Shown here one piece after another: positions 11,367 to 23,550 of a stretch of 64,000 bases of DNA; within the stretch, counting starts at the first letter, position 1; each line of letters begins with the position of its first letter. The position numbers and the translations under genes were made by a program. This DNA comes from Symsagittifera roscoffensis. Taxonomy: Eukaryota > Xenacoelomorpha > Acoela > Convolutidae. Under the pieces are notes generated by a model, which searched no databases, had not been told where the DNA came from, and saw only the letters and a list, made by a program, of their open reading frames with translations. Location of the stretch: the NCBI RefSeq assembly GCF_963678635.1, contig NC_087064.1, positions 52,966,684 to 53,030,683 on the forward strand. The letters are read 5' to 3'.

Positions 11367-14050
11367 GCAACCACTGGACAGTAGGTAAAGATGTACAAAC
11401 AGGTACGAGCAGCTCTCGTCCACGTGAAGGAGAGAGCGTACCCAAAAAATAGTGGAACGGTTGTGATGTGTAACTATATGGCGACTTGAAAGATAAAATT
11501 GACTAATCCATCTTAGCTGAGTTTGACAAAGTTGAAATAAGAAAAGCGAACAAACTGGTGATTTTAAGCTCGGTCCACTTAAATATCTCGAAATATTTAT
11601 TCTGGCCGAACTTCGAAATGTTGGCAAGAGCTGATCTAGATTGGATGCCACCCACTTCAAAGGCAATCGGAGTTCAGCAATCACTTTCACAGTAGAGGAC
11701 TCTTGAGCAGTGTCAGAGAGCCAACTACGCCCGAAGCTGCTGTGTGGCCAGCTATCAAAAAAATCCTGTAACTAATGGGCGAGATAATGGTCGTGTTGAA
11801 AGGAAGAGGATTCCAAAAGATAACCCCTAGGCCAGTGTTTGTGCTATTCCCGGGATATGCACACCTCCCGAACGGATTGAAGTTTGTGTGTATGCGATGG
11901 TTGCGCTTTTCTATGAGAAAAAATACGTTGTAATCATTCCTGCGCCATACCGGGAATTGGAACCAAGAAATCTGAGACCATTCCGTCGGAGTTGCCATCA
12001 GTATGGTCGGCTACCTCGAATGCCTTGGGAGGACTGAAAGAACGTTTGCTATACATGATAGTTTTGGAGAGGGTACGGAATTGGAGCTGTCTATTTCCAG
12101 CAGACAGTTGAAGATGAAGTCAGCAATAAAAAATGATAATCGACTGATAGCGGAAAGGTCAAATAAATTTTGGTTCTGGGGAATGGAAGAAGAAACAAAT
12201 AGACAGAATGCCAAGGGGGCACAAGCTGATCTGGAAGCTTTGCAACCACTGGAAAGCAGGTAAAGAGGTTCAAACAGGTACGAGCGCCTCTCTTCCAGAG
12301 AGCCTACCCATAAAATAGTGGAACGGAGGTGATGTGTAACGATATGGCGACTTGAAATATAAAATTGACTAATCCATTTTAGCTGCCTATGACAAAATTG
12401 AAATGAGAAAAGCGAAAAAACGCGTGATTTTGAGGTCGGTCTACTTAAATACGTCGAAGTCTTTATTCTGGCCGAACTTGATAATAATGGCAAGAGCTGA
12501 TGTGGAGTGGATGCAATCCACGTCGAGGGCAATCGGAGTTCAGCGACAAAGAGAACTGTTACCGATAACCATAAATTTTACTGGCATTAACGATCACGTG
12601 CACAGTAGAGGACTCTTGAGCAGTTTCAGAGAGCCAACCACGCCTGAATCTGCTATGTGGCCAGCTATCAAAGATATCCTGTATTTATTAGGCGAGATAA
12701 TGGTCGTGTTGCAAGGACGAGGATTCCAAAAGATAACCCCTAGGTCAGTGTTTGTGCTATTCCCAGGATATGCGCACCTCCCGAACGAATTGAAATTTGT
12801 GTATGCGATGGTTGCGCTTCTCTCTGATTTAAAAATATGATTTAATCTTTCCTGCTCCAATCCGAGAATACTAACCGAGAAATCTGATACCATTCCGTCG
12901 GAGTTGCCATCAGTATGGTCGGATATCTTGAATGCCTTGGGAGGACTGAAAGAACATTTGCTATACATGATAGTATTGGACGAGGTGTCGGAATTGGAGC
13001 TGTCCATTTTCAGCAGACAGTTGATGATGAAGCCAGCAATAGATGATGATAATCGACTGATAGCGGAAATTTCAAAAAAAAATTTATTCTGAAGAATGGA
13101 AGAAGAAACGATTAGACAGAATGCCAAGGAGGCGAAAGCTCATCTGGAAGCCTTGCAACCACTGGACAGCAGATAAAGATGTTCAAACAGGTACGAGCAC
13201 CTCTCGTCCACGTAATGGAGAGATTCTACCCAAAAAAATAGTGGAACGGAGGTGATGTGTAACGATATGACGACTTTTAAAAAAAGATTGACTAATCCAT
13301 CGCAGCTGCCTATGACAAAGTTGAAATAAGAAAAGCAAAAAAAACTGGTGATTTTGAGCTCGGTCTATTTAACTACCGTGGGGTCTTTTTTGGGCCGAAT
13401 TTGATCATGTTTGCAAAAGCTGATCTGGATTGGATGCAATCCACGTTGATGGCAATGAGAGTTCAGCGACAAAGAGAACTCTAACCGATTACCATAGTTT
13501 TCACTGGCATTAACGATCACTTGCACAGTAGAGGACTCTTGAGCAGTCTCGAAGAGCCATCTACTCCTGAAGCTGCTGTTTGGCTAGCTATCAGAGATAT
13601 CCTGCAATTTATGGGCGAAATAATGGTCGTGTTGAAAGGAGGTGGATACCAAAAGATAACCCCTAGGTCAGTGTTTGTGCTATCCTCAGGATACGCGCAC
13701 CTCGTGGACGGATTGAAGTTTGTGTATGCGATGGTTGCGCTTCCCTCTGAGCGAAAGTACGATGTAATCACTCCTGCTCCAAACCGGGAATTGGAACCGA
13801 GAAATCTGAAACAACTTCGTCGGAGTATCCAGCAGTTGGGTCGGATATCTCGAATGCCTTGGGAGGACTGAAAGAACATTTGCTACACATGACAGTATTG
13901 GACGAGGTGTCGGAATTGGAGCTGTCCATTTTCAGCAGACAATTGAAGATGAAGCCAACAAAAGATTATGATAATCGAGTGATAGTGGAAATTTCAAATA
14001 TTTTTGTTTCGAAGAGAATGGAAGAAGAAACGAAGAGATGAGGCAAAAGC
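11367..14050 (+). repeat. Three tandem units (about 0.88-0.91 kb) of the second SGNH-like segment
   Basis: Units approximately 11367-12242, 12243-13155 and 13156-14050. Each starts with a GCAACCACTGGA-type block and repeats the same order of landmarks. These are an AATAGTGGAACGG block, a segment encoding SLFWPN (or its decayed form), the GINDH block, LLSS, and VFVLFPGYAHLP. In the young element this segment occurs once (about 54970-55560) and is the degenerate second SGNH-like domain of the third ORF. Units differ from each other clearly (indels and many substitutions), so the triplication is older than the tandem duplications elsewhere in the window. Longest open pieces are 12403-12840 and 13521-13871. 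Confidence 0.8.
12403..12840 (+). pseudogene. Best-preserved repeat unit of the SGNH-like domain (145 codons)
   Basis: Open frame inside the second tandem unit. It keeps the SLFWPNLI segment, the block III-like GINDHVHSRGLL (GSNDHLQSRGLL in the young copy) and VFVLFPGYAHLPNELKFVYAMVAL, equivalent to the strand after the catalytic helix region. It reaches a stop only after the FVYAMV helix. The conserved block pattern across copies supports treating this as a real protein domain. No intact gene is present here. Confidence 0.6.
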
Positions 14051-17050
14051 TCATCTGGAAGCCTTGGTTCTGAGAACGAAGCCAGAGGCAAACAAGTGGC
14101 TACACTTGACTCCTCGAGTGGCCGCGTCCTTCCTGGCGAAAGTATAACCTGGACTTTCTCGCTATCTGATACGAGAATTCCTCAAAGTGATCACTGAGTT
14201 AGATTGTGGTGATCTTGAGGTTAATCGCCACGTTTGGAGCAGAAACCTTCAAAAATGGATTTTCTGTGTTGCTAACGGAATTACTGCAATCTTCCCGTCA
14301 GGATGATCTGCTGACACTGATTGCCATGACTTATGGAAAAATAGGGGAGCTATTAACCTTGACACGTTTGTCGGAGCAGATGCTAGGGAACGTAAAGAAA
14401 TTTGATATGCAGAGAGCCACAGCCTCCTGGATATCTGAGGCGAATATACGAGATCTGAGGCACACATTGATACAAGACCTCATGCAACAGAACCGCTTCA
14501 GCACAGGAGAAGACAAGACAATAAAGAGCGACGAAGACGTGCGGCGCTATGTGGGAGGCATGCCCTTGCTCAGAGATTTATGCCTGGCTATGAGGATCAA
14601 TCTCTAGCATTGATAAGGGGAGCCAGTGAGTTTGTAACGGTAATATACGGTCCCGCTGTGACGTTTGTCTTCCCGGACCCAAAAGTGGAGACGTACAGGA
14701 GGTCGGTGATGCACCTGATGTCATCGCAGCATGTGATGGAAGTACGCTCAATTGGTGTGCGCAAAACGTCTTGAGTGAGGCCATGAGGTAGGACCTGTTT
14801 TTTGGAAAGATAGCCGAAGCTGAGTTGACGGCTGTGAAATTTTATTACCATTTACGCGATAGGAGGTGTAAAGTGGAAAAGGTACATATCGAAGTATTCA
14901 TGTAGCTTCAGAATCTCCGACCTTACGAAAAGACGAGCCTTGAGATAACAAGAATACCCCGATTGTTGACCGTATATCAGAAAATGAGAAAAAAAAAGAG
15001 GATTAGGATGATTTTAAGAATTTAGCTGACAAGATACTGGAATTTATTCTTTTTCGAAGGCTAAATCTCGGAGCAGACTCTGTAGTACATACGAAACGCT
15101 GCCGTGTTACAGTACACGAAGTTGGCGTACATGGACGACTAGGAGGTGGACGAGTAACGTTGCGACTCCTTAACCTGGAAGATTTGAAGATGCGTGGGCT
15201 ATTTTGGATCTAGCGCTGAATGTTATCAGAGAAAGAGTAGAGTTAGAAGAGGCTGCGCTAATCGTTCTAAACGTTAGTCGAGAAATAGTGGCGACTTAAA
15301 CATAACTGACCGGAATTGCTCTAGCACCCTTCAGCTGCGAAGAAGTTGTAGTGATGCACAGAGAGCGGGAAGATCAGTCAGCAGATGTGCTTACAAAACC
15401 AAAACTCCCAGTTGAAACTATTGATGAGCAAGCACCTTCGCGATCCGGACAGAGTAAGAAGCGGGAGGATGAAGACCAGGAGGACCGTCGGGCAGAGAAA
15501 CCGATGGAGCAAGACCCCAATCAAGCGGAAGAAGACGACGATAAGGGCTCAGTAAGCGGCAATTCAAGCCTGTCTTTCAATTTTCATGATGAAGATGAGG
15601 TATAGATGGTGGTGGGAACGGCAGAACAAGAGCAAGATTAAACATCCACGCTGGCCCCTTTGTCAGCTTTTCTGAATGCGATTCATAACCTGCCGGAGAG
15701 CAGCTCTCCATGCAATATTCATACAACAAAAAAACTTCCAACAGAATCACCTCGAAAGAGGAAGATAAAAAATGCAGCCCGATTACTTTTTGTCGGTACT
15801 CTACCCGAAAGAGGAAGTATGGGAAGTTCGCCAGTGCGATCACAAGAAAAAGACTGGCTGCGGAATGAAAACATCTACTTTCATGAAAGAGGTCTGGACG
15901 GTAGCACAAAGCTGCAGGAACCAGTTCATCCTGAACACAGGTCTCAATAGGATTCTGATGCAAGAAATCCTTGATAAGTTCGATAATAGTGAGCTAATTC
16001 AGCAACTGATGAGAGTTAAGCAAAGTTTCCTATGAAGATGTCGCATCAAAAAACAAGGACGATGTAGTGTATCTGTGCAGGACGCAAAAAAGACAATCCG
16101 CTTGAAGTTAGTGATTGAGAAGATCAATGACATCAAGATGAAATTGGGCAGCAAGATCATCTTGAAGAAGTCTGGAAAACAAAGGTACGTCCTGAACCTC
16201 CAGCGAAGACGGCCAGTTCAACCAAAAGAAAAGGAGTGAAAGATGCTGCTGGCATGGGACAAGGCGAGGGTCGTCGGGCAGAGGGACCAATGGAGCAAGA
16301 TCCCAACCAAGTGGAGAAAGACGTTGATAAGGCCTCAGTGGCGTATCTTTGAGCCTGTATGTCAATTTTCATTATGAAGACGAGGCAGAGACGGTGGTTG
16401 GAACGACATAACCAGAGCAAGATAAAATTTCCACGCTGGCCCCTCTGTCAGCTTTTCGGAATGTGATTCATAACTTGCCGAAGAGCAGCTATCCTTACAA
16501 GATTCAAACAATAAAGAAACTTCTAAGAGAATCACCTCGCAGGAGAAAGATATTAAATGCCGCCTGAGTTCAAGAAGAGTGAGCAGTTCACCACCGCGAT
16601 CACGAGAATAGGACTGGCTGCGTAATGAATAGATTTGCTTTCATGGAAGAGGTTCGGACGGTAGTACAATGCTGCTGGACCCAGTTAATGCTGAAAACTG
16701 GTCTAAAAAGGATGCAAGAAATCCTTGATAAGTTGGATAATAGTGAGGTGAGAATGAGTGAATTACTCTTTCACTCAGCTACTGATGAGAGGCAAGCAAA
16801 ATCTCCTAACAAGATGACGCATCAAAAAAACAAGGCAGTGTATCTGTCCAGGACGTTAAAAAGACAAATTGGGCAGCAAAATCATCTTGAAGAAGTCTGG
16901 AAATACAAAGGTGGGTCCTGAACCTCCAGCGGAGACGTCCACTTCAACCAAAAGAAAGCGAGTGGAAGATGCTGTTGACATGGGACAAGGCGATGACAGA
17001 TTGCAAGACACTTCGAAAATGATGACAGACATAGCGATGGTGCCGCTATT
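14051..17050 (+). pseudogene. Third-ORF relic, central part
   Basis: The piece 14206-14607 matches the segment of the young copy that begins TFGHENF. It shares the DDLLTLIAMTYGKIGELL and QQNRFSTGEDK segments and GGMPLLRDL. 14580-14774 continues into EFVTVIYGPAV-FVFPD. From 15351 the sequence is acidic and charged (KKREDEDQEDRR), matching the acidic linker of the third ORF around 58600 in the young copy, and 15780-16020 covers the following segment (ending near NRILMQEILDK). Two partly duplicated blocks follow (see the repeat entry). Frame changes every few hundred bases. Confidence 0.7.
15470..17000 (+). repeat. Imperfect tandem repeats in the acidic linker of the third-ORF relic
   Basis: A block beginning GGGCAGCAA-ATCATCTTGAAG occurs at 16147 and again at 16868 (period about 721 bp). 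Both continue into the same stretch encoding a Thr/Ser/Lys-rich segment and GATGCTG-TG-CATGGGACAAGG. The sequence around 15478-16030 is a related, more distant unit: the GTCGGGCAGAG-AAACCGATGGAGCAAGA block recurs near 16275. Two or more units are therefore present where the young copy has one. Substitution levels are similar to those of the SGNH-like triplication upstream. Confidence 0.65.
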
Positions 17051-19250
17051 CTCCTGGTAGGATTAAGATCAGCCAGTTACAATATCAAAAGAAAAGACCG
17101 CTTTTTTACTGAAGCAATTTTAGCGATGGAGGTACAAAGCCAGTGTGGTGAGACTACCCTCAAATACTCCAAAACTTCGAGTGTGAACCACGGAAGTGAA
17201 TCGTCGTAGGACAGGTAACTCCAGTTGAAAATATCTAATTGACAAAATCGGAGACAGTCATGGTAGACGAGCCCGGCGGTGGATACATAGAGATGAGTGA
17301 GTATAAAAGTTTTGCTAAAAGAGATCTGATAATTCTAGAACACAACGGTGCCTTGAAGTGTTATCCAGAAGAAGTTATTATAGAAACGACGATGAAACAG
17401 AAAGCTCATGGAACATAAGCCTCACCAGAAATGCACATGGAAACAGTGGACAAGCTTGGGAGTTCAACGTGGTCGGCAGCATTATTACGCTGTTTTAAAG
17501 AAGAAATGAGAATGTCCGCGTGAGTACACCCTCTGATAGCTGTACCTTACGCCAGGACTGAGTTGCAACTCTGACTCACTTGGTGCATGGCGGGGTTATT
17601 AGCGGACGGGAGAGTACGACTCGGAGGAGAGGAAAAGATCAAAAGAGTGCTCTTGATGACGCATCTAAGAAACCTGATAATTTTTGAAGGAGCCAAACCG
17701 GGTTTTATTGTCCCTTTCTTAATGGAACGAGTGTCGGTACCAGTGCTGTACACATTCGCGAGGATATTGAGAGAAAACATCGATCCTGGAAAGACGTTGC
17801 TATTACAAGCACCCGTAAACATTCATCGTAGAACTAGAAACCTTGAGTAAGACAGACAAGATCCAAAGATTTTCTAGCAAAGAGCTCAGACTCATGAAAA
17901 ATCTATGGAGACACGTCTGAAGTCGAGTGAGTACTGTGGACCAATCAGAGAGAAGTCGTACCATTCTGTATCATGAATTGTTGGAATGGTATACAACCCT
18001 TTCATCAATGAAGATATACGTGATTGCTAATTCGATTAATAACAAGCAGTGTTGCTGAGATTCTGGGTGTCTAGAGTATCTACAATCAAAAAGATTGCCA
18101 GTCAACAAGTTAAGTTGGGATTTTTATTAGAAGAAAAAGTGACTGCACCTTCCGTACCAAAATGTGATAATATAGTCGAATTTGTATTCCTCAGATGATT
18201 TTTTGAGGACAAGTTTGATAATCGTGTGGTAACTAATGAAGCCATCATGCCCAAGTCTCAACGCTGATTCGATTTTGCCTGCGATACTAGACATAAAGGG
18301 AGCTGAATGCAGATTGTAATTTGCACGACCTCAACGGCTTCTACAATTTGATGACTGCAGCGTCTAGGAGCAGCCGAGAGAAGAGTTTGGAGTTGCCTGG
18401 CTAGGGACGGGAGGACTGAGTTAAGCCTGGTAGCTCTGTGGTAAACTTCTATGGACTAGAAGGTCACAGTTATTGAGAGCTTGACTGCGTGAAAACATTT
18501 GGGAAGCAGCATAAGCAACTAATGATAATATTTGGGAATGTAGTAGTGAAACCGAAAACGGAAACAGAAATAGTAATGGGTTGTCATGGAGGAACCGAAG
18601 TGAATTTAGTGACTATACTACGATTTTACAACATGTTTGGTTCTCTAGAGTCACTATTGAATCTAGAACAAAAGTATGAGATGGTCACGGCAATCAGTGT
18701 AGAAGTGTTTCCGGGAGTGTAACAGACTGAGCAGAGTTACATCGGAAAATGGAGAGAAGCGATAGAAGCGGAAATGAGTATCAGGCATAGTGAAACATAT
18801 TACAGGCAGTTTGGAGCTCGATATTATCAGGCTCGAGTATGGCTCCTCTGAGCAAAGTCCGATATCCAGCACACTTCGTGGTAGTGGACGTGAAAAGGAA
18901 GATAGTAGACCAACCCTTCCCACTGCAAAATTTTCTAGGAACTGCAAGAAGGTCGCAAAAATTATGCAAAACGCTTTGTAAGATGTTGCTTTGCAACAAA
19001 TCAGTGGCCGAAGATGAAAGAATTGAGTATGAAATAGAATTGAAACTTGAAAAAAAATTATGGGATACGCCAGTAGATATTTTAAGGAAGGCAAATAGAA
19101 AAAGGATCAACAGCGACGTATTACAACGCAGTACATGATAGTGATGAAATCCAATGAATGATGATGGAAGTAGAGCCACTGCTGGAAGCGTCAGGACAAC
19201 GAAATCAGAGGAGCACCATCTTACTGCATGATGAATTCGTGATATCCTGG
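17051..19250 (+). pseudogene. Third-ORF relic, C-terminal half
   Basis: 17260-17300 retains the segment equivalent to VHMGDPAGGYVEM of the young copy (here VDEPGGGYIEM). 17587-17850 matches the region around AKRKDALCFVRFVVDRIPTP (here AKPGFIVPFLMERVSVPVLY). 18489-18722 matches the segment containing ADCHGVTDVNLITAL (here MGCHGGTEVNLVTIL) and ends with SVEVFPG, a hallmark present in all copies. The rest of the interval is stop-rich but collinear. Nothing in this half resembles a domain I know. Confidence 0.7.
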
Positions 19251-19830
19251 AGGTAGTAATCTGGAGTTGATCTGGGAGTTCATAGAGCTGCTATCCATGA
19301 TCTTACCAGACTCATCGCAACCCGTAACAATTGTGATTGTCGAACTTACAGATGGCTGGAAGTTCATTTAGAGAGAAAAATCGACAGGAAACGCCGACTA
19401 AAAAAATGTTGGGAAAATTTGATTGTCTACAAGATTTACATCTTTTGAGACAACGTGTAATATCTTGAGCAGAGTGTACAGTTCGTATCAGCTGGACATA
19501 GGATATAAAGCTTTCAAGCAAGCTTTCGCGACACATCGGAATGCGGTAAGCACAACAGTGAAGAGAAATTTGAAGACAATCGGTTGTGATGGAAGAGAAA
19601 AAGAGGAGATGTTCAAAAAAGATTTGGAGAGAAATATGACGTTGTGCCTCCACAGCAGCAGAAACAGGGACACTACTGTGGACCCTCTAACTTGTTTTAA
19701 GCAGAATGGAGAAGAGCAGAGGTGTCGGAGGACTGCCTCCAACAGCGTACGAATGGCCACTGATGTGTCGCACGACACTGAAATCGAGTGGGCAGAGTGG
19801 ATGTCGGAGGAAGAAAAGATGGAGCATTAA
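19251..19830 (+). pseudogene. Third-ORF relic, C-terminal tail
   Basis: 19262-19330 corresponds to the segment ending in the QPV-IVIV stretch. In this copy that stretch is in one frame with what precedes it, without the 4 nt that split the young copy near 61786. 19423-19830 matches the tail of the young copy at 61980-62419: a YQLDIG--AFKQAFATHRNAV segment, then KDLERNMTLCLH and a Cys-containing end. Termination at 19828-19830 (TAA). Confidence 0.7.
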
Positions 19831-20508
19831 CAACAGCCGGATTTAAAAAACGATTAGATGTATTTAGAAAATTCAGAACCCCTACACGACCAATATCAAA
19901 AGAAGATGCGAACAAATAATTGACAAAAATAAGGAAATAAAAATTGAAAGAGGAAGAGTGTTTTAAGTGAAACCAAACAAAGAAAAGATATATTTTGTGT
20001 GGAAAAAAATCAATTGAGTATTCAAGCTAACTAAGCTTGAAGCTGAAAACTGATGAGGAGTTATTTTGAGTTTATCATTACTGCATTTATGAATTTGCAT
20101 TCTGATTTTGTTAGGGTTTCGGAGAAACTTTCTATTTTTTTTGTAGAGGCTTGAGTGGATAAAACTTTTAGAGTAACTCAGCCTGCAAGAATTGTTTTTA
20201 GTCTACTAACAGAACTGTTCGCTTTGTGGTGACATGAAAAATTTGATCAATTCTCGGAGAGGGTGATTATTTCATTGTTTTTTTAATCAACGAGTTTCTT
20301 AGTTTTAATACTCAAGAACAATAATTACGAAAACTTCAGAATGGAAGAGACATAGTAGGATAATTTAAGTTTCTTGGTTGACAGCACTGCCCTGCGTCCC
20401 GACAGATTTTCTTCCAAGTAGAAAAAATTTTAATTTGAAAGAATGACGCTAAAAGTCAGAAAAGAAATGCAGATTAATGAAAAGGTTAGGAGATTACAGC
20501 GATTGGGC
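19831..20508 (+). other. 3' untranslated region of the old copy
   Basis: AT-rich region between the end of the third ORF and the LTR start, equivalent to 62420-63167 in the young copy. It shares the CTTTGTGGTGACATG-like and GAGTTTCTTAGTTTTAATA blocks. The purine tract before the LTR has decayed (the sequence reads TTGGGCATTTCCCCC around 20503-20518). No ORF of note. Confidence 0.6.
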
Positions 20509-20784
20509 ATTTCCCCCGGATTGGCACAGTCGAACCCGCCGCGGCACCTGGAGCAGAGATAATACGCAATTAATGATGATAAAGGCCCTAGCAATCATTT
20601 ATCAGTGAAAAGGAGGGTCAGAGTATTCTGGAAGTTTGATTTTCAAAATTTCGAATTGCGACAATTTTTCCCGAAAAATTAGAAGAACGGCCATATTTGG
20701 CATGAAAAACAGAAAAAAATCAGACAACCGGATGGACAAGACGAGAATCAGTCACGAAAAACGAAAGAAAAAACACGCAGTCCC

Positions 20785-20809
20785 TTATCGTGACAATTAC
20801 GCACGGTAA
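20785..20809 (+). promoter_or_regulatory. Conserved LTR hairpin (old copy)
   Basis: Stem TTATCGTG (20785-20792) pairs with CACGGTAA (20802-20809) around a 9-base loop, using one G-T/U wobble. The young LTR has the same hairpin at 38668-38694 with Watson-Crick pairing and a different loop. Role unknown; could act as RNA in the transcript or as DNA. Confidence 0.5.
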
Positions 20810-21087
20810 TACGCAAAACGGGAGCCGATAAGAAGAAAGTAGTCATTGGGATATCCGGAGCGGATCAGGACCTTCCCGCGCCACGAGATCGGGAACATAA
20901 GAGAGTTATCTCTGAGAGAGAGAGAGTGGAATTGGAGGCCTGGTTCCCAGGGACTTAGTAGACTGCAAAACTTACTTTTTAGCTGCTGTGATGCCCTGAA
21001 TAGCTGAATTTACTCCGATTTTGTATTGTAATCCAGAGCATGAGTAGCTAGAAAGAGGAAAGGTCAATCCAACTCCAATAGATTTAG

Positions 21088-21094
21088 TATATAA
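21088..21094 (+). promoter_or_regulatory. TATA-like box in old LTR
   Basis: TATATAA, in the most conserved block of the LTR, about 50 bp after the CAGAGCATGAGTAGC motif. Equivalent boxes are at 37010-37016 (TATATAA), 38982-38988 (TATAAAA) and 63732-63738 (TATAAAA). A promoter role is inferred from position and conservation only. Confidence 0.4.
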
Positions 21095-22812
21095 CTGTCA
21101 CTAAAGACATAGTAACTAATGGTTTGCGAGTCGTACTTTTAACAGTGATCACGCAGTCTGGTGATCCGACACCCAGCTATCTGGTTATCTTCGCATGCAA
21201 ACGAAAGTGATCAAAAGTCATTTGACTGATGGCCTAAAAATATATCTTATTACTTAGCCGTAAACAGACCAGAAAATCAACTAGCTAGATCTAGACGGTG
21301 AAAAACGGGTAGAATTTAGGTAACTGACGCCGGCCAGTCGTCAATAGGTGCTTCTTCTACGCTCCGCCACTATGTAGTATTTGGGCGAAAGTTACATAGA
21401 AGTTTTTGTGGCGCTCCTGGGTGGGCTTGTGAAAGGCATAAGACCATCATGATCAGCAAACGTTTCAGCGACGAACCCTCCGCTACGGTAATATGCCCGA
21501 GTTAGAGGCCCTTATGTCCTGTATTGTATTAGGCGGAAGGTACCGACCCACCACCTGGTATCATTTCGCTTTTTAACTTAATTAAGACCAAAAACTCCGG
21601 AGGGTTAGGTGGGAAGTCATGAGCCAGTTTATCCCAAGGCCCTGGGACCAAAAACAATTGAAGAGAAAGCGTAAGACTGAACAAAACAAGAAAAAACGTA
21701 TAACCAAGAAAAATTCAAAAACCAATTTTTTTGAAAACAGAAAAGTGCAAAAAACAGTAAAAAAAATCCAAAATAGACCAAAAACAATAAAAAATATAAA
21801 ATGACAGTTTATATATTATTTCCGGACGAGATGTGATCTGAAATACCTATTTGTTGTTGTTTCAATTTGATTTTTATCATTTCGGATTGAAAGATCGAGT
21901 GTTTTGTTGGTGGGTTAGGTACCCTCCCCTAAGTAATATTTGAGTATTTAAGCACGTTAATGATATTTTTGCCGTTGACCGGAGGGTAGAGCGGCAAGCT
22001 GACAGACGTGTTCCAGACTCAACAAGAGTTAAGAGGGACAACATCCACAACGACTGTTGAGTATCGTTAACTCAATCTTACTATCGTTCGGGTTCTATTT
22101 CACTAAAACTTAAGTGGTGGGGACACGATTGGCGCGGTCTGATTGCACCCTCCATCGATTGCGATTTTCCGAGTAAAGGGTCTTAACTTGAGTATTTTGG
22201 TGCAAAGAAAGGTAAAATAATATTGATTAAAGACTATTAATAGGTTATTTTGTTTATTAACTATTATTTATCTACCATCTAGACCAGAGAAACACCCCAA
22301 TTTTGTCAAAAAAAATTGATTTTCGATCAAACTGTTAACCCCAGAAATTTTGGATATCTGAGTTTTTTCGAACAGCAAAAAGTTTCTGCGCAGTGAGCTA
22401 CTACGTAGTGAGAGCCCCCTAATTAAAGAAACCACGCGGAAAAAAAGCTTAATAAATTTGGCGAGAAAAAATTTTTACGATCAAGATTTTTCTACTTTTC
22501 CGAATTTCGTCATTTTGTTTTGAGAATATAATTTTTGAGTTTTAAGAGTTAACGCAATAAAAAATTGTGCGCTAGGTTGCTAGAATGATTTTTGAGTTTC
22601 CCTCCGAATAGCTCTGTGGATAGAACTAGAGACTTAAAAATCGGAAAAGGAAGGAATCGGATGGTCTAATTTTGATAGTTTTTGACCAAGTTTTTGTTTC
22701 CGAAGAAATTTTGGTCCGGTTTTTTGCATTATTCCAGTGTTGATCTTGGCTACGCTAGCTTCAAGTGTTTTTGAGCACTTTCAGCGGGAATTGCAGAAAA
22801 AGTCTCTTAGAA

Positions 22813-23550
22813 CCTATATAGATAATTTTGTCCGGGGAGTGGAGATAGGACTCATCCATATCGAAAATCTGATGATCAAAAAATTAAAATCGGGAAGAGA
22901 GACTGGAAATGGAAACAGAGGGCGAAAACGCCAAAAAACCGCCTTTTGGACAAATTTTTGAATCATATTGTGATCTACCGGATCACAACTCAAACAACAC
23001 TATTTTCACAGATAGTGATTTCTTACTCGCGGAACGTACGTGCGCTAAAGCGATAACCGCGGTTGTACGTTTTAAAACAGCACTAGTGGCAGACTTTAAC
23101 AGAGAGTACAAAAACATTAAGTTTTTATGGAAACAGAGGCCTGGCGTGGGAGGGATGATAGCCATGCCCCCTGTTGCATCAAAGATACCAGGCAAATATT
23201 TGTGTTTCCTGTTATCTAAGCCCTTGATAGACAACACGTGAATTTTGATGCTGGCCTTATATCCACTCAAGGATTTCCTGGTTGAGAGAGGATTGACCTC
23301 TCTCTCTCTCTCTGCCAGTCTATGATCCCAATAGGGGAAAATTGCATCCGAGAGAGCAATATGCCCTAGTACAAGTAGTTTTTTCAGAAACGAACATAGA
23401 GGTATACTTGCATAAGAAATATTATTTGAGCATCTGCCACGTTTAGTGCCAAGTACTTTTCATTAGGTTTTCTTTTTAGGTATTAGGATAAGGTTCTTTT
23501 GTGATAGTGTTGATGTGTGACATTCGTATGTTTTGTTATTGTTTATGTCA
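22813..23550 (+). pseudogene. Pol C-terminal macro-like domain plus start of spacer (extra copy)
   Basis: Begins at an exact TTGTCCGGGGAGT motif (near 22831) and continues into the end of pol. 22909-23241 encodes TEGENAKKPPFGQIFESY, the ALVADFNREYKNI segment, GVGGMIAMPPVASKIPGKYLCFLL, and then a stop at 23239-23241. The rest of the domain follows to about 23445 in broken frame. A run of about seven CT dinucleotides lies at 23298-23312. The piece is almost a duplicate of 26700-27420 in the next pol copy. It ends near 23550 by joining the protease end of pol. Confidence 0.75.

Larger units (their letters stand above)
20509..22812 (+). repeat. Old LTR, about 2.3 kb, truncated at its right end
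   Basis: Collinear with 38418-40750 of the young copy. The left end is decayed but resembles the CCCCGGATTGGCACAG of the LTR at 36668. Shared landmarks are the hairpin at 20785-20809, a second hairpin near 20900-20915, a short GA run and the CAGAGCATGAGTAGCTAG block. Further landmarks are a TATATAA box at 21088-21094, the block around CATCATGATCAGCAA, and CCCTCC/GGAGGG-rich stretches. The copy is preceded by a 3' UTR, so it is the 3' LTR of the old element. This shows that the family's LTR is at least 2.3 kb. At about 22812 it passes without a gap into the macro-domain end of pol. Confidence 0.8.
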
